Shown here piece by piece: positions 14,450 to 22,220 of a stretch of DNA of 64,000 nt. How positions within the stretch are numbered: position 1 is the stretch's first letter; each line of letters opens with the position of its first letter. Origin of the DNA: a virus; IMG/VR virus record IMGVR_UViG_3300020034_000008, positions 1 to 64,000 of that record; one strand, given 5' to 3'. A program made the position numbers and the translations under genes. A model generated the notes under the pieces. It had not been told where the DNA came from. It saw only the letters and a program-made list of their open reading frames with translations, and searched no databases.

Positions 14450-14630
14450 GGGTAAAGCCCAACGAGGGCGCTCTATCTCTGTAAGAATACCAGATGAAGA
14501 CTACGTAGCACTAGAGTTAATCAAAAGTAAAGACTCAACAGGAAATCTTTCTATCAGTGACCTTGTTTTACACGGTATAAGGCTAGTAACAGGCAAAACT
14601 ACAGCTGAGCGTAAAACATGGAGTCTTTAA
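14433..14630 (+). CDS. ribbon-helix-helix-like protein, 65 aa
   Basis: ATG 14433 is preferred over an upstream TTG. After a basic N-terminus (GRSVKGKAQRGR) comes a strand SISVRIPDEDY, then two helices (VALELIKSK and SISDLVLHGIRL), the order of CopG/Arc-type DNA-binding dimers. It could be a transcription regulator of the phage. The match is by pattern only. Confidence 0.5.
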   Translation: MGRSVKGKAQRGRSISVRIPDEDYVALELIKSKDSTGNLSISDLVLHGIRLVTGKTTAERKTWSL

Positions 14631-14632
14631 AT

Positions 14633-14857
14633 ATGCCAACTACAGCGACTATAACTAAAGTGTTGCTGACAAAAGTGTTAAATAACCACTATTGTACATC
14701 TCGTAAGTCAATACCAATGTATTGGCGGCCAATAGAGTTAGTAATTGCTCTATACCCTGAAACGGCTACAGATTTACAAGGTCTTTCACCAGCAGTAGCT
14801 TCATTCTGTGTAGTGTGTGGTGCTTTGTGGGTTGTTGTGCAGCGAGGTGATAATTGA
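14633..14857 (+). CDS. hypothetical protein, 74 aa
   Basis: ATG 14633 lies nine bases after GGAG; an in-frame ATG at 14618 overlaps the previous gene. It has a hydrophobic C-terminal part (SFCVVCGALWVVV) with two Cys, possibly a membrane segment. The function is unknown. Confidence 0.5.
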   Translation: MPTTATITKVLLTKVLNNHYCTSRKSIPMYWRPIELVIALYPETATDLQGLSPAVASFCVVCGALWVVVQRGDN

Positions 14858-14859
14858 TT

Positions 14860-15063
14860 ATGTCTATTGTAGAAGATGAGGCTGCAATAAATCAGGCTTT
14901 AATCGCTACGTATGAAACTCGTGGTAGTGAGAGCTATATTCGTGTACGACCTAATGCACCACAAACTTATTATCCTGCGCAAGGTGGAGCCATAGTATTA
15001 ACATTCGATGCACTTGATGGTCTTGTTGAACTAGCAAAAAGGCATGGCTGGAAAGCACTATAA
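14860..15063 (+). CDS. hypothetical protein, 67 aa
   Basis: Starts MSIVEDEAAINQAL after AGGTGA; TTG 14854 is an alternative. A short alpha/beta protein with no signal peptide. It ends one base before the peptidoglycan hydrolase candidate. The function is unknown. Confidence 0.5.
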   Translation: MSIVEDEAAINQALIATYETRGSESYIRVRPNAPQTYYPAQGGAIVLTFDALDGLVELAKRHGWKAL

Positions 15064-15064
15064 T

Positions 15065-15565
15065 ATGAATGAGCTTACTATAGCTACGCTGCTAATAGCA
15101 GAACAAGAGATAGGTGTAAGAGAAGATCCTAAAAGACCAAATCGTGGTAAACGTGTTGAAGAGTATCTACGGTTTGTTGGTCTTGACCCAGATAAAGGTG
15201 GTGCTAAAGGGTACCCTTGGTGCGCAGCTTTTGTCTGTTGGTGTGTAGGCCAGGCATTACTAGAGACTGGAATGCGACCTAGTTTGCGTTATTCAGGACG
15301 AGTGTTTAGACTACTTGAACTAAACCCTGGTTTAGTTTTGCCTGGTCCAATCGTAGGATCAATTTTCATTCATTTAAATCCCGATCAGACTGGGCACACT
15401 GGGTTTATTACGGGTTTGCGAGAGGGCGATTTTGTCGATACGCTAGAGGGAAATACCGACGGAGCAGGCAGTCGAACAGGTGGGCAGGTGATGAGGCAGG
15501 TTCGACCATACAGCTACGTGAAGAATTACCTAAAAATCGTCCCCCATGTTAGTCTAGTTGCCTAG
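15065..15565 (+). CDS. CHAP/NlpC-like cysteine peptidase, endolysin candidate
   Basis: A 166-aa protein with the pattern of phage cysteine amidases or endopeptidases that cut peptidoglycan: the likely nucleophile Cys53 in PWCAAFVCW, then His111 in GHTGFITG, and a polar DTLEGNT near 126-131. There is no signal peptide, so it would need a holin to reach its target, or it may act from the virion. A leading helical part (LLIAEQEIGVRED) is common in this family. It stands between small genes and structural genes rather than beside the membrane proteins at 55 kb. Confidence 0.7.
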   Translation: MNELTIATLLIAEQEIGVREDPKRPNRGKRVEEYLRFVGLDPDKGGAKGYPWCAAFVCWCVGQALLETGMRPSLRYSGRVFRLLELNPGLVLPGPIVGSIFIHLNPDQTGHTGFITGLREGDFVDTLEGNTDGAGSRTGGQVMRQVRPYSYVKNYLKIVPHVSLVA

Positions 15566-15573
15566 GAGGACCG

Positions 15574-16371
15574 ATGGCGTCCAAATCGACACTTTCGTTT
15601 GTTATGCAGGCAGTTAGGTCAGCAACTAATCGCGGTGATAAGACTTTTGAGTCAACTGTAACAATACCAGATATACTTGAATTTCAGGTTGTGGAAATGG
15701 TTGTGCCAGCAGGTGATGTTGGAGTACCTGTAAATTTTGGCCAGATCGAATCTGCTTCTGGGTTTCTTGTGTTTACATCCAAATTGATTGGTTTAAGAAT
15801 TAATAGTCCTAGTGCCCCACAAATTCCTTGTGGTTCTCAAACTGTTCTGCTTGATACAGCAGTTACGTCTCTGAATATAGACAATAATCTACTTGTAGAT
15901 GCTACAGACCAAACTGTTGAGATATGGTTAGCCTCAAAGCTTAACGGTGTAGCACCTGGATCTTTTGGAGGAGGAAGTATGATCGCAGACGATGTCGCCC
16001 TCGCTCAACCAGCTAATCCTGGGGCGAATGCAACTGCTATTGTTTTTGATACAACAGCTATAGGTGGTATAACACTTCAACAGCGTGCAGCACGTCTAGA
16101 TGTTCGAGAAGTTCTTGTGACTGTTGAAACTGATGTGGCTTGCAGGTTTTTTACTGCTTGGATTGACCCTCTAACGCCAACAATTTTTACTGTGTATAAT
16201 CAAGATCAAAATGATAATAATCCAGGTGAGGCTATTTTAGCAAATACACCGTTTTCAAGAATTGTAAACTGCATCGGCATTGACTCTAAGATCTATGTAA
16301 CAGTACCTGCTGGTCCAGCGCCTACTGTTTGGAAAGTGATGGCTAAGACTAGTCCACTGAGGAGTGCTTAA
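15574..16371 (+). CDS. structural-like protein, 265 aa
   Basis: AGGAGGA precedes ATG 15574. The product is beta-rich, poor in charge and rich in Val, Thr and Ala, as virion proteins are, without a signal peptide. A Gly-rich hinge lies near residues 126-132 (PGSFGGGSM), dividing two beta domains. No family is named. Its position before the SGNH hydrolase and terminase suggests a head or appendage component. Confidence 0.5.
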   Translation: MASKSTLSFVMQAVRSATNRGDKTFESTVTIPDILEFQVVEMVVPAGDVGVPVNFGQIESASGFLVFTSKLIGLRINSPSAPQIPCGSQTVLLDTAVTSLNIDNNLLVDATDQTVEIWLASKLNGVAPGSFGGGSMIADDVALAQPANPGANATAIVFDTTAIGGITLQQRAARLDVREVLVTVETDVACRFFTAWIDPLTPTIFTVYNQDQNDNNPGEAILANTPFSRIVNCIGIDSKIYVTVPAGPAPTVWKVMAKTSPLRSA

Positions 16372-16372
16372 C

Positions 16373-17134
16373 GTGTCCACTGATAATGGGCGCACACCAT
16401 CTTCACCCGATTTTAAGGCTAATAACCCTAAGACGATTAATCTCAGTGCTGGTAAAAAAGTTTTTATTGTCCTTCAGGACTCAGGAACTAATACACCGTC
16501 AACTGTCCTTAAACTTAGACGTGGCACCACAGGCACACCAATTGCAGCTGCTGGGGCTGCTTCAGCATTTGCTGGAAGAGTTGAATTAGAACTCGATGAT
16601 GCCATTAATAATAGTCAAATTGCAGCAGTGTTGAACTGGTATTGGCGTGCAGTAGGTTCAAATATTGGTGCTGATTCTGGTGTATTATCAGTTATGGTAC
16701 AGTCGTCTGGAACGTTAAAGGAAGTTCTGCGAATCAACGACTATTCGGTGCAACTACCTGGTGGTAGCACTACAAATCCGGGCCACAGTTTTCCAGAAGA
16801 CAATAGACACGGCATGGGGCTCGACGGCAGCGGTCGTGTGTTCCTCGGCCACACCTCGTTACCTTTCATAGTTGGTGATACGGTAGGTGGTATTCCTAGG
16901 ATTGGTGTGCTTGAAAATGCTAATGCACCTGTTCCTGTTGCGGTAGTAGGTGCAAATATCACTAACAATGTCACGTCAGGTGGCTCAGCAAACGTGATCA
17001 ACAATATAACAGCTGCTAGTGGTGATGCTACAGCGGCCAAACTTACTGACACACGCGATGCTATTTTTCGACTCACGCAGGAAGTGTCCATGTTGAAAGC
17101 ACAACTAAAGTTGGTTGGCTACTGCAAGACATAA
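16373..17134 (+). CDS. fibre-like structural protein, 253 aa
   Basis: GTG 16373 has GGAG eight bases upstream. The first half is beta-rich; a middle segment (HGMGLDGSGRVFLGHTS) resembles turns in tail and head fibres; the last 40 residues form a heptad-like helix (IFRLTQEVSMLKAQLKLV) fit for trimerisation. A short GC-rich patch at 16780-16850 hints at recombination. Probably a virion appendage; the role is not certain. Confidence 0.5.
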   Translation: MSTDNGRTPSSPDFKANNPKTINLSAGKKVFIVLQDSGTNTPSTVLKLRRGTTGTPIAAAGAASAFAGRVELELDDAINNSQIAAVLNWYWRAVGSNIGADSGVLSVMVQSSGTLKEVLRINDYSVQLPGGSTTNPGHSFPEDNRHGMGLDGSGRVFLGHTSLPFIVGDTVGGIPRIGVLENANAPVPVAVVGANITNNVTSGGSANVINNITAASGDATAAKLTDTRDAIFRLTQEVSMLKAQLKLVGYCKT

Positions 17135-17136
17135 CC

Positions 17137-17790
17137 ATGTCATTAATTGCTAAACTACCTATTGCCAGGAACAGCAAGGTTGGTGTTATTGGCGATTCCA
17201 TCACGTTTTTTGGTTGGTATTACCATCTGATAGGTTTGTCTCGGTTTGCCACTGACATTGGTCGTTCTCCAAGCCGTGGTGGGTACTATAGAACCAGTGA
17301 GCCACCACTAGACATCGTATGGATTAACTCTGGTCAGTCTGGTGACAGAATTTCAAATATAGAAGCCAATGTAGCTGGCAGAATTACAGCATATCAACTT
17401 CAGGCTATTATTCTAGCTATTGGAGTCAATGATCTTAGGTTTGGTACTAGTCTCGGTACATTTTCCACGTTATTTAACAGTACAGTTGACCAAGCTCGTG
17501 CAGCACAACCGGGATTGAATATAGCTGCTACTGGTATTTTCTGTAATGGAGAAGATATACCTAATGCAACTGAGTCTGGTCTTTTAGCATTAAATGCTAT
17601 TCAAGCTGCAACTATGGACCGGGTAAATGGAACATGGACAGATGTGCATTCGAAGGTTGTTGAATGGGAAGCAGAAAACAATCCTTCGCACTTGCCTGGT
17701 GGGTTGTTGACAGATGAAGGATTTCACCCTAGCGACTTAGGAAAATTTAAGTTCTCAGAGTGGGTAAATCCTTATATACAATACATATAA
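17137..17790 (+). CDS. SGNH/GDSL hydrolase
   Basis: A 217-aa esterase-like enzyme. Block I is VIGDSITF with Ser21, block III is GVNDL (Asn98), and block V is DEGFHPSD with His197. The acidic residue two positions before HP is usually Asp-Gly-x-His; here Glu194 stands three before His with Asp193 next to it, a small departure. Such enzymes in phages deacetylate surface polysaccharides, often as part of a fibre or spike. No signal peptide is present. Its placing directly after a fibre-like gene suggests a virion-borne enzyme. Confidence 0.75.
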   Translation: MSLIAKLPIARNSKVGVIGDSITFFGWYYHLIGLSRFATDIGRSPSRGGYYRTSEPPLDIVWINSGQSGDRISNIEANVAGRITAYQLQAIILAIGVNDLRFGTSLGTFSTLFNSTVDQARAAQPGLNIAATGIFCNGEDIPNATESGLLALNAIQAATMDRVNGTWTDVHSKVVEWEAENNPSHLPGGLLTDEGFHPSDLGKFKFSEWVNPYIQYI

Positions 17791-17803
17791 GTTGTAATGT
17801 ATT

Positions 17804-18118
17804 ATGTCTGATGTTTGGGAGAAACTTTTAAATGCAGGCAAAGAAGGTAAAGCCTTACAGGTATCTGTCCCTCCAGGGGCTAGAATTAGGCGGCAAAAAC
17901 GACCAAAGGCTGGGCGTCCTCGCGTTAGAGGGCCTCTCTTGTTCGGCGATTACGCTGGGTATGACCCAACGCAAGGGGGTCGGCCTTATTGCTATCTCAG
18001 AGGTTGCAACAAAAACCTCAGAAAAGACCAACCAATTGGTTGCTGTGCAGAGCACGAAGCAATTGTAGTCAAAGAAGCGGAAGAAATTCTGCGAAAGGCT
18101 AAACGTGAGGCGGCTTAG
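17804..18118 (+). CDS. basic protein with Cys/His cluster, 104 aa
   Basis: Residues 28-42 are very basic (RIRRQKRPKAGRPRVR), followed by CYLRGCNKNL and GCCAEHE, a Cys/His set that may bind zinc, and a helical charged tail. It could be a DNA-binding packaging partner. The ribosome site is weak. No family is recognised. Confidence 0.5.
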   Translation: MSDVWEKLLNAGKEGKALQVSVPPGARIRRQKRPKAGRPRVRGPLLFGDYAGYDPTQGGRPYCYLRGCNKNLRKDQPIGCCAEHEAIVVKEAEEILRKAKREAA

Positions 18119-18128
18119 TGGTGTAGAG

Positions 18129-18422
18129 ATGCGAGAGGAGCTTCAAAATGCTCATGACTATGTTGTGCCATCAACGCAAGAAGATGAGGATAAACCACCA
18201 AGTCAATCTGAACTGCACGCTGATCGAATGCTGGTTGACGCTTTTGGAAAAGAGCAGACTCTTGATCCACCGCCGTGGATGCAGCGATTACGATCTGAGT
18301 TTACCCGTGGGCATGAGCAAGGCCAAAGACTACAACGATCTTTAGACCGTACAGAAAATACTCGCGGAATGACTAAGTCTTTTAACAAATTTGAACTGGT
18401 TAGAGACTGGGAACCTAAGTAA
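18129..18422 (+). CDS. candidate small terminase subunit, 97 aa
   Basis: Directly upstream of the large terminase, six bases apart. Mostly charged helix with no membrane or signal. An ATG at 18129 is chosen; GTG starts at 18105 and 18120 are also open. The call rests only on position and size; I see no diagnostic motif. Confidence 0.35.
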   Translation: MREELQNAHDYVVPSTQEDEDKPPSQSELHADRMLVDAFGKEQTLDPPPWMQRLRSEFTRGHEQGQRLQRSLDRTENTRGMTKSFNKFELVRDWEPK

Positions 18423-18427
18423 TAGCT

Positions 18428-20140
18428 GTGAGTGTAGTTTCAGCTAAACAGTCTGTTCGCGATCAACTTGTGTGCCCTATGAGCACCAAGGAACTTGCGA
18501 CATTGATTCTGGGTATGGTTGAGCAGGTCAATAGTATTGACTTGTACGCCTACCAGCGTGTGCTAGCGTTCAGGATTATAGAATCTCTGCTGTTAAACGA
18601 TGGCGCTGTTATAACAGCCTTGTTTAGTCGGCAGGCTGGTAAATCATCTACGTTATCGTCTGTGGCTTTAGCTCTTTGTATATTTTTGCCTGGATTAGCA
18701 AACATCTATCCAAATGATGATCGTCTTTCTATGTTCAAAGACGGTGTTTGGATTGGTGTATTTGCACCAAAGCTTGAATTGTCTGGTCCTATCTACATTA
18801 AGATTAGAAATGTAGCTGAGAGCGACCATGTACGCGGGATAATGTCTGATCCTGAGCTAAATCTTACTATTGCACAAAGTCGTGGTGACTCTTTAGCGTT
18901 TAGTAATGGATCTATAGTTAAAGCTCAAACTGCTAGTGAGCAAACTATTAATGAGGGTGGTACATATCACCTTGTATTAATAGATGAAGCTCAACGAGTC
19001 AGTAAGTTTAAGATTCAAAAAGAAATTGGTCCGATGTTAAGTTCCACAAATGGATCATTGATAAAAATCGGTACTGCATGGATGAGTCGTGGTGGCTTTC
19101 ACAACGATATTCAGCATAATGTTGCTGTACAAGAGCGTGGTGGAGCACGTAATCACTACCAGTTTGATTACGAGCAAGTTATTGCTGAAAAGCGTGCTCT
19201 GTATAACAGACAGAAACGAGAGTTTGAAGCTGGTAAGAGAAAAGAAAAGCCAAATATCTTCCATCTTAAGTATGAGAAGTGGTTAATTGGTGAATTACAG
19301 CGCCTAGCAGGTAACAAAGACAGCGAAGAATTCAAGATGAATTTCCGACTCCTTTGGCAGGAGTCGAGAATGATTGCAATAAAAGAGGTTGTGTTAACGT
19401 CTTGTGCTTTGCAAGGTTCAGAAATGAACCAACCAAAACATGCTGGTTACCAAGTAGCTTCTCTAGACGTCGCAAAAAGTGTGGATTCTACTGTTTTAAC
19501 AGTGGTGGAAGTAGAGCGTACTTCTGTTATAATCGACAAGAATAGTCGTATACCTTCTGGCCAGATACAGCAGCCACAGATTTATCAGCGAAAGTTAATT
19601 CTTGGTTGGCTAGAGTTGCAAGGGTCGTTCGAAGGCATACAGTACAATGGTATACAAGCATTTCTGAAAGACTACTCTGTGCGTTACATGCTTGTAGACG
19701 CCACAGGAATAGGTGACCCTGTGTGCGAGCGACTGCAGGTATTGTTAAGTGGCATAGAAGTTGAGCCATTTAAGTATAACACCTCTAGTAAAAGCGATCT
19801 ATACAAATACTATTTACAAGAGTTAGAGGCTCAACGTGTACTTTACCCTGCTGGCGCCCTTACACAACGCTCTAAAGAGTACCAAAAGTTTGTTCAACAA
19901 CATACAGATTTAGAAAAAGAGTGGCACGGTAGCTATATGATTTGTCATGCACCTGAAGGTGAGCATGACGATTATCCAGATTCTGCCGCTGTAGCTGTGT
20001 GGGCTAGCCGCAAAATTATTGAAGATAATCCAATGGTTGAGGTAGAAGTTGAGTCGTACAATCGAGAAGATGTCAGTCGGCGTCACCCTGGCGTTCGCGG
20101 AAATAGTCGCGAAAGTCGGTACGTGCGCAGGCGGCATTGA
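18428..20140 (+). CDS. terminase large subunit
   Basis: A 570-aa packaging motor ATPase and nuclease. Walker A is SRQAGKSS (Lys72) and Walker B is LVLIDEAQ (about 181-188). The C-terminal RNase-H-like nuclease shows acidic residues at Asp346 (SLDVAKS), Asp423 (LVDATGIGD) and a cluster near 513-517 (DDYPDS). It starts at GTG 18428. It translocates genome DNA into the prohead through the portal and cuts it. All motor and nuclease motifs are intact. Confidence 0.92.
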   Translation: MSVVSAKQSVRDQLVCPMSTKELATLILGMVEQVNSIDLYAYQRVLAFRIIESLLLNDGAVITALFSRQAGKSSTLSSVALALCIFLPGLANIYPNDDRLSMFKDGVWIGVFAPKLELSGPIYIKIRNVAESDHVRGIMSDPELNLTIAQSRGDSLAFSNGSIVKAQTASEQTINEGGTYHLVLIDEAQRVSKFKIQKEIGPMLSSTNGSLIKIGTAWMSRGGFHNDIQHNVAVQERGGARNHYQFDYEQVIAEKRALYNRQKREFEAGKRKEKPNIFHLKYEKWLIGELQRLAGNKDSEEFKMNFRLLWQESRMIAIKEVVLTSCALQGSEMNQPKHAGYQVASLDVAKSVDSTVLTVVEVERTSVIIDKNSRIPSGQIQQPQIYQRKLILGWLELQGSFEGIQYNGIQAFLKDYSVRYMLVDATGIGDPVCERLQVLLSGIEVEPFKYNTSSKSDLYKYYLQELEAQRVLYPAGALTQRSKEYQKFVQQHTDLEKEWHGSYMICHAPEGEHDDYPDSAAVAVWASRKIIEDNPMVEVEVESYNREDVSRRHPGVRGNSRESRYVRRRH

Positions 20141-20257
20141 CATCGATTGACGTATCTGTTGCGTAAAACGCAAATCCGGTGCTACCTTTAGGACAAACGC
20201 GCAGTCATGGCGATCGGTTCGCTTTGACGCCGGAAACTCGTCCTGAGGAGGTTCACC

Positions 20258-20692
20258 GTGGCACGTACCAACATCACCAAACGTCAGATTCGATTCCCGA
20301 TTAGCTCTGCCAACCGCGATCTGCTTTTCAATAAGCTTGCCGAGCATGACGCTGCTCTGGATTCGATGTCCGGTGACGGAACAGCAGCCTCACTTGAGGA
20401 AACTGTTGTTGCTGCCGGTCCTCTGAATCCTAACATTCTGATTACCAATCTGAGTGTTACAGGTACAGTTGCATACACACTGGCTGCTGGCACGAAGATC
20501 GGCCAACGCAAACTTATTAGGCAAGTTGTTGCTGCAACTTCACCTTCTGGTACTATTGCTGGAACATTCAAGAGTGGCGCTACTACAGGTACATCACTCG
20601 GTATCTGGGATGCATTGACTGATACTGCTGAGATTTTCTGGAATGGTACTCAGTGGACTGTCGGAGCTTCTGTTGGTGTTGCTGTCACCTAA
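20258..20692 (+). CDS. head decoration or fibre candidate, 144 aa
   Basis: GTG start with a near-perfect TGAGGAGG site. The 117-base gap before it contains TTGACA at 20137 and a TTGCGT/ACGCAA hairpin at 20159-20173, so separate expression is possible. Residues 1-45 are helical, the rest beta with an end of the type WNGTQWTVGAS seen in decoration and fibre proteins. No family is named. Confidence 0.45.
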   Translation: MARTNITKRQIRFPISSANRDLLFNKLAEHDAALDSMSGDGTAASLEETVVAAGPLNPNILITNLSVTGTVAYTLAAGTKIGQRKLIRQVVAATSPSGTIAGTFKSGATTGTSLGIWDALTDTAEIFWNGTQWTVGASVGVAVT

Positions 20693-20705
20693 GTTGTAAT
20701 TTAGT

Positions 20706-20900
20706 ATGTCTGGTAATGTTTATGCTTTAGTAGCTGAATTTGAACGTAGTCCTACTAAACAGGGTTGTTCTACGTTTATAAAGGGTTTACTACTGCAGTT
20801 AATAGACGCAGGTACAGACCAGGCTAAATTGAGGGTTTTGATCAAAGATCTTCAATCGGCTGTTTTGGTTGTAGATTTTACATCTGAACCTGCTACATAA
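20706..20900 (+). CDS. hypothetical protein, 64 aa
   Basis: A small helical soluble protein (STFIKGLLLQLIDAG, LRVLIKDLQSAVL) between the terminase and portal. No ribosome site of note. The function is unknown; genes in this slot often encode minor head or packaging factors. Confidence 0.5.
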   Translation: MSGNVYALVAEFERSPTKQGCSTFIKGLLLQLIDAGTDQAKLRVLIKDLQSAVLVVDFTSEPAT

Positions 20901-20914
20901 CACGAGGTGAAGTA

Positions 20915-21115
20915 ATGGCAACAGGACATAGGGGTGGTTTTAAAGTAACTGTTCAGACAGTAAATCTGATGGCAGATCCTTTGCCTCAGCCTAGCTTGTC
21001 TGAAGGTTTAGCTCTTGGTGTTGGTAAAGCCCATCGTCAAGACGTTAATGGAGGAGTTGAGTTTCGTAATTTTCGTCGCACTACTCCACTAAAACTTAAG
21101 AATATAATTAAATGA
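20915..21115 (+). CDS. hypothetical protein, 66 aa
   Basis: ACGAGGTGA precedes ATG 20915. The product is basic and largely unstructured in appearance, ending RRTTPLKLKNIIK. It overlaps the next gene by an ATGA junction. The function is unknown. Confidence 0.5.
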   Translation: MATGHRGGFKVTVQTVNLMADPLPQPSLSEGLALGVGKAHRQDVNGGVEFRNFRRTTPLKLKNIIK

Positions 21116-21288
21116 GTATATTGACTATACTCATTATTTTGCTTGTTGTTGCCGCTTGTGGTGGGTTTTGGTCCAATAGTGGTGGCAGAACATACGGATC
21201 GTATGGATGGTCGCCCTTAGGCGTTATAGTTATTATTTTGGTAGTTCTTTTAGTTACAGGTAATCTAGGACATATACGACTTAGATAG
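21112..21288 (+). CDS. small membrane protein, 58 aa
   Basis: A frame beginning MSILTILIILLVVAACGG, then a Tyr/Gly/Ser stretch and a second hydrophobic helix (PLGVIVIILVVLLV). The layout, two helices with a YG-SPLG turn, resembles short DUF3309-type membrane peptides; the AACGG also fits a lipobox. ATGA overlap with the previous gene supports translation. Confidence 0.55.
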   Translation: MSILTILIILLVVAACGGFWSNSGGRTYGSYGWSPLGVIVIILVVLLVTGNLGHIRLR

Positions 21289-21292
21289 TTTT

Positions 21293-21736
21293 ATGGTTAT
21301 TCGTTACTACGGTCGTGAGATTGACCCTTCCATTCTGTCTAAAGCAGGGTGGAGGGGTCGTCTTGTTCGTATGTATGCACGCATAGTCGCTTGGTTAGAA
21401 CGTAAAATTGAGTGGCATGTTATGCATGTACTAGCTGCACAAGCTGGTGCAACAAAAGAGAATGTACATAATCTTGAAACAGTCTTTGATGCTGAAACTG
21501 GAAATAAACGTAGCACTGTATTGATGGGAATGTTGAATACAGACCTTGTAGAGAAGAGATACTCTGCACGTAAGTCTTCAGGAGAAGATCCTAAGACATA
21601 CAGGCAGAATCGGTCAATGCGAACGCAAGATTTTCTGGCTCGCTACGCTGGTGTTGGTAGAGCAGGTGCGTATCGCTACGCGCGAAATCAACGCCTTGCA
21701 GCGCCTGATGGTGATGTAGACGAAGGAGAAACTTAA
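21293..21736 (+). CDS. hypothetical protein, 147 aa
   Basis: Basic, helical protein with an Arg-rich N-terminus and a C-terminal stretch of RYAGVGRAGAYRYARNQR. It could bind DNA or the portal. No family is named. It lies four bases after the membrane peptide gene. Confidence 0.5.
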   Translation: MVIRYYGREIDPSILSKAGWRGRLVRMYARIVAWLERKIEWHVMHVLAAQAGATKENVHNLETVFDAETGNKRSTVLMGMLNTDLVEKRYSARKSSGEDPKTYRQNRSMRTQDFLARYAGVGRAGAYRYARNQRLAAPDGDVDEGET

Positions 21737-22045
21737 ATGGCTATGAAAGTTGGAGGCCCTGGTTCAAGAGGGGCTAAATTTGAGATAAGTCGTAATGGTA
21801 AAGTTCAATACTTTCACCACGGTAATACAAAGCATCCTAGTGGGCATGGGCTCGCGCATCCTATTATTAAGCCTATTGTTAAGCCAGTAATTCCTAAGTT
21901 AATAGTCAAGCAGCTACCTAAAAAGGAAGACAAGCCAAAACAAAAGTTAACTAGAGAGGCTAAGCCTAGTCCGCCTAAATCTAGTAAGGCACTTAATCAT
22001 CATATTGCTACAGGTCACAAAAACCTGCTGATTAAACGTGGCTGA
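21737..22045 (+). CDS. Lys/Pro-rich protein, 102 aa
   Basis: GGAGAAACTTAA precedes ATG 21737. The N-terminal part is small and Gly-rich; residues about 37-85 are a Pro/Lys-rich disordered stretch (PIIKPIVKPVIPK). It may be a linker or DNA-binding protein near the packaging machine. The function is unknown. Confidence 0.5.
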   Translation: MAMKVGGPGSRGAKFEISRNGKVQYFHHGNTKHPSGHGLAHPIIKPIVKPVIPKLIVKQLPKKEDKPKQKLTREAKPSPPKSSKALNHHIATGHKNLLIKRG

Positions 22046-22217
22046 TAAAACACCTGTAGCTAAAGTTGTGGAACGTAAATTTCCACACCTATCACATGGC
22101 GCTTTTCCTTCTACCTCTGACACTGTTAAGTTACCTGAAACTGCAAAAGATGAACCGGAAGGTAATGTAACACCTCTGTCTTGGTGGAGACGTATGGTCG
22201 GGAAGAAGGCAGGCTAG
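22038..22217 (+). CDS. hypothetical protein, 59 aa
   Basis: GTG 22038 overlaps the previous stop and the frame runs to TAG 22215-22217, four bases before the portal. It is polar and ends SWWRRMVGKKAG. No signal. It fills a gap that would otherwise be 175 bases; coding is likely from the overlap. Confidence 0.5.
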   Translation: MADKTPVAKVVERKFPHLSHGAFPSTSDTVKLPETAKDEPEGNVTPLSWWRRMVGKKAG

Positions 22218-22220
22218 TTT

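Noticed and set aside
20137-20173. TTGACA-based promoter before the gene at 20258
   Set aside because: The -35 is perfect, but no acceptable -10 lies 16-18 bases downstream; kept only as a remark in the gene entry.
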